Shown piece after piece: positions 7,491 through 8,873 of a DNA stretch of 8,873 bases. Made by a program: the position numbers and the translations under genes. This stretch comes from Saprospiraceae bacterium (GTDB taxonomy: Bacteria > Bacteroidota > Bacteroidia > Chitinophagales > Saprospiraceae), in the NCBI GenBank assembly GCA_007128085.1, contig SKYC01000336.1, positions 1 to 8,873 on the forward strand. Reading direction: 5' to 3'. The notes under the pieces were generated by a model that worked only from the letters and a program-made list of their open reading frames with translations, did no database searches and was not told the DNA's origin. How positions within the stretch are numbered: position 1 is the first letter of the stretch; the number at the start of each line of letters is the position of its first letter.

Positions 7491-8132
7491 ATGAAAAAGT
7501 CAGGTTTCAGGTTGTTGGTGGTCTTACTCATTTTGTTGATTTTTCCATTCATTTCATGGTATTATCTACGATCGGGATTGGATTACAGAATGGATGCCAT
7601 TTCCGAATTTGAGGAATTTGGACAATTCAGTTGGATTGATTCTTACGACGAAAGAGGAAGGTATATTTCTGCCTCCCGTTTTGACCAAAAATATATTGTA
7701 GCCGGTGTGGCTCCGTTGGATGATGAAGACCTGAATTTATTCAGCTCTCGCTTTGTTGGCATTATTGAACAGTTCAGTAGCCGGGATGAGGTGTTGTATT
7801 TGAATATTTTTAACCGGGAGGTATCCAACAGCTCAGAATTCGCTAATCAATTGTACGACGCTTATCGCGGAACCAACCTGAATCATATTGTGGTTGGATT
7901 TTCAAATGAAGAAATCGATGGTTTATTGAACAACTGGGCCGCTCAATCCGGCCTGGATGAATCGCAATTGCGGCAAAAGCTGTATTTGATTGATGAAAAT
8001 GGGACGGTGATTCAGTATTACAATTTTTACGAAGAAGATCGGATTGGAAGGCTTATTGAGCACCTTTCTATGCAGTTTACAGCATCTCAGAACAGGAGAG
8101 ACTATTCCGATGCCATCAGAAAGAGACTTTAA
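7491..8132 (+). CDS. Membrane-anchored Sco-like (thioredoxin-fold) protein lacking all cysteines
   Basis: The 213-residue protein has one N-terminal membrane anchor (about 7-25, after a MKKSGFR positive start) and an extracytoplasmic soluble domain. It sits where Bacteroidota cox operons usually carry a SCO1/SenC copper chaperone, between subunit IV and the DUF420 gene. The layout resembles Sco: a strand FSWIDSYDERGRYISASRF (46-64), then KYIVAGVAPLDDED (67-80) where Sco has its FFTTCPTxCP copper site, then VLYLNIF (101-107), and the late KLYLIDENGTVIQYY (163-177) matching the lyLiDkeG stretch followed by an RLIEHL helix. However, the protein has no cysteine at all and no His just before the LYLID strand, so it cannot bind copper or do thiol chemistry in the Sco manner. 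I infer a diverged Sco-derived protein with a structural or scaffolding role; it could instead be an unrelated thioredoxin-like protein. The ATG overlaps the stop of a 29-codon out-of-operon-frame ORF (ATGA). Confidence 0.72.
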   Translation: MKKSGFRLLVVLLILLIFPFISWYYLRSGLDYRMDAISEFEEFGQFSWIDSYDERGRYISASRFDQKYIVAGVAPLDDEDLNLFSSRFVGIIEQFSSRDEVLYLNIFNREVSNSSEFANQLYDAYRGTNLNHIVVGFSNEEIDGLLNNWAAQSGLDESQLRQKLYLIDENGTVIQYYNFYEEDRIGRLIEHLSMQFTASQNRRDYSDAIRKRL

Positions 8133-8157
8133 ACTGAAGGAATAAAAATTTAGATAG

Positions 8158-8691
8158 ATGGATATGAAACCCAATCCGGTACTGGAGAAAAAACTGAACA
8201 AACTGGCTATAGTACTGACAGTTATTGTACTCCTGGTCGTGGTGTTCATGCGTAAAATTCATTTAGATTTCGGAATTGATTTTACATTCTTACCGCCTTT
8301 TCACACGTCATTGAATGCCCTTACTGCAGTCGTTTTGGTGGTGGCATTTGTGTATATAAAAAATGGAGCCATTGAGAAACACAGGAAAGCCATGTACACT
8401 GCAATGGTACTGTCTGCGCTCTTTTTGCTGTCCTATGTTCTCTACCACATTACGACTCCGCCCACTCTATACGGAGGCGAGGGTTTTTGGCGCTATGTTT
8501 ATTTTTTCTTCCTAATTACACATGTGGTTCTTGCGGCTGTTATTTTGCCATTTATTCTGCTCACTTTTATCCGGGCCTATACCGGTCATTTTGAAAGGCA
8601 TAAAAAAATGGCGCGGTGGGTTTTCCCCATTTGGTTGTACGTAGCGATTACCGGACCCATTTGTTACCTGATGTTGTATCCGTATTATTGA
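8158..8691 (+). CDS. DUF420 (YozB/CtaM-like) membrane protein, likely oxidase assembly factor
   Basis: The 177-residue protein has five hydrophobic segments (about 15-31, 47-66, 80-97, 112-138, 153-173) and the features of DUF420: FHTSLNAL (48-55), EKHRKAM (73-79), YHITTPPTLYGG (96-107), LITHVVLA (119-126) and ERHKKMARW (146-154). Histidines at 49, 75, 97, 122, 144 and 148 lie in or next to the helices, a pattern that could bind metal or heme. As far as I recall, Firmicutes members of this family (YozB/CtaM) are needed for formation of active aa3 oxidases; transfer of that role here is inference supported by the place at the end of the cox operon. The ATG at 8158 is 25 bp after the Sco-like gene; a second ATG two codons on (8164) is also possible. 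The length is normal for the family. Confidence 0.88.
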   Translation: MDMKPNPVLEKKLNKLAIVLTVIVLLVVVFMRKIHLDFGIDFTFLPPFHTSLNALTAVVLVVAFVYIKNGAIEKHRKAMYTAMVLSALFLLSYVLYHITTPPTLYGGEGFWRYVYFFFLITHVVLAAVILPFILLTFIRAYTGHFERHKKMARWVFPIWLYVAITGPICYLMLYPYY

Positions 8692-8764
8692 TTTTTATGC
8701 TACATTTCTTAAATTAGGATAGTTTTTAATTGTCATTTAGATATTTAACTTATTGGCGAACTAC

Positions 8765-8795
8765 TTTGATGATTTTATACAAAAGTATATTTTAC
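8765..8795 (+). promoter_or_regulatory. Possible Bacteroidota-type promoter for the gene starting at 8821
   Basis: TTTG at 8765-8768 is followed after exactly 19 bases by TATTTTAC (8788-8795). The Bacteroidota primary sigma factor prefers a -33 TTG/TTTG and a -7 TAnnTTTG about 19 bases apart. Here the -33 element and spacing fit fully, while the -7 element fits four of six fixed positions. Transcription would begin about 20 bases before the start codon at 8821. In A/T-rich DNA such matches occur by chance. Confidence 0.3.
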
Positions 8796-8804
8796 TTCGT
8801 AAAA
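8776..8804. repeat. Two adjacent short inverted repeats after the cox operon
   Basis: TATAC-AAAA-GTATA (8776-8789) and TTTTAC-TTC-GTAAAA (8790-8804) are immediately adjacent small perfect inverted repeats (five and six pairs). They lie in the 129-bp A/T-rich spacer after the DUF420 gene and overlap the possible promoter. Neither is G/C-rich or followed by a T run on the + strand, so they are weak terminator candidates at best; they could instead be operator half-sites. The rest of 8692-8820 shows nothing I recognise. Confidence 0.35.
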
Positions 8805-8820
8805 CTAGCCCTTCAATTTA

Positions 8821-8873
8821 ATGAATGAGAAGTTAGACATTGATTTATTTTTGAAATCAAAAAAGTTTTTTAA
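8821..8873 (+). CDS. Probable start of the next gene, cut by the window edge
   Basis: An ATG at 8821 opens a frame of 17 codons (MNEKLDIDLFLKSKKFF) that stays open to the last base. The charged, helix-like composition and the possible promoter upstream favour a real N-terminus, and the spacer of about 130 bp marks it as a separate transcription unit. The product cannot be named from 17 residues. The complementary strand is also open from the window edge to a TAG near 8807, so the 3' end of a convergent gene is a less likely alternative. Confidence 0.4.
   Translation, partial: MNEKLDIDLFLKSKKFF

Noticed and set aside
1..8873. Mobile elements, CRISPR arrays, tRNA or rRNA genes
   Set aside because: No transposase, direct-repeat array or RNA gene structure was seen; nearly the whole window is filled by respiratory genes on one strand.

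Overview
The window is a stretch of a Bacteroidota respiratory operon, all on the + strand: the last gene of an alternative complex III (ACIII) cluster, then a complete set of genes for an A1-type, caa3/aa3-like cytochrome c oxidase and some of its assembly factors. The assignment to Bacteroidota rests on three things: the gene order (actF, coxB, coxA, ctaB, two coxC genes, a subunit IV gene, a Sco-position gene, a DUF420 gene), the A/T-rich start contexts without Shine-Dalgarno sequences, and the protein style (His-rich CoxA N-terminus, two five-helix subunit III proteins). A member of the Saprospiria or a related group is a guess; the sequence alone does not fix it.

Layout: 53-1297 actF; 1412-2617 coxB (CuA subunit II); 2718-4577 coxA (catalytic subunit I); 4620-5531 ctaB/cyoE (heme O synthase, GTG start); 5528-6100 and 6129-6971 two subunit III genes; 6990-7400 subunit IV; 7491-8132 a membrane-anchored, cysteine-free protein in the usual Sco position; 8158-8691 a DUF420 membrane protein. 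After 8691 the operon ends in an A/T-rich spacer of about 130 bp, with a possible Bacteroidota-type promoter and the first 17 codons of a probable next gene running off the window edge. Bases 1-52 hold no recognisable gene; stops occur in all three forward frames there.

How the genes work together: ACIII oxidises menaquinol and passes electrons via its c-type hemes to the oxidase, where CuA (CoxB), heme a and the heme a3-CuB centre (CoxA) reduce oxygen and pump protons. CtaB makes heme O, the precursor of heme A. The DUF420 protein, and perhaps the Sco-like protein, are placed to help assemble the enzyme. Genes for heme A synthase and a Cox11/CtaG-type copper chaperone are not in the window.

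This is a known type of locus, not a new system. The parts that deserve a second look are the Sco-like protein that has lost every cysteine, the strongly acidic periplasmic tail on CoxB together with an acidic periplasmic insert in the second CoxC, the missing conserved Glu in the first CoxC, a perfect 20-bp palindrome between coxB and coxA, and a repeated 17-19 nt motif at two gene junctions.
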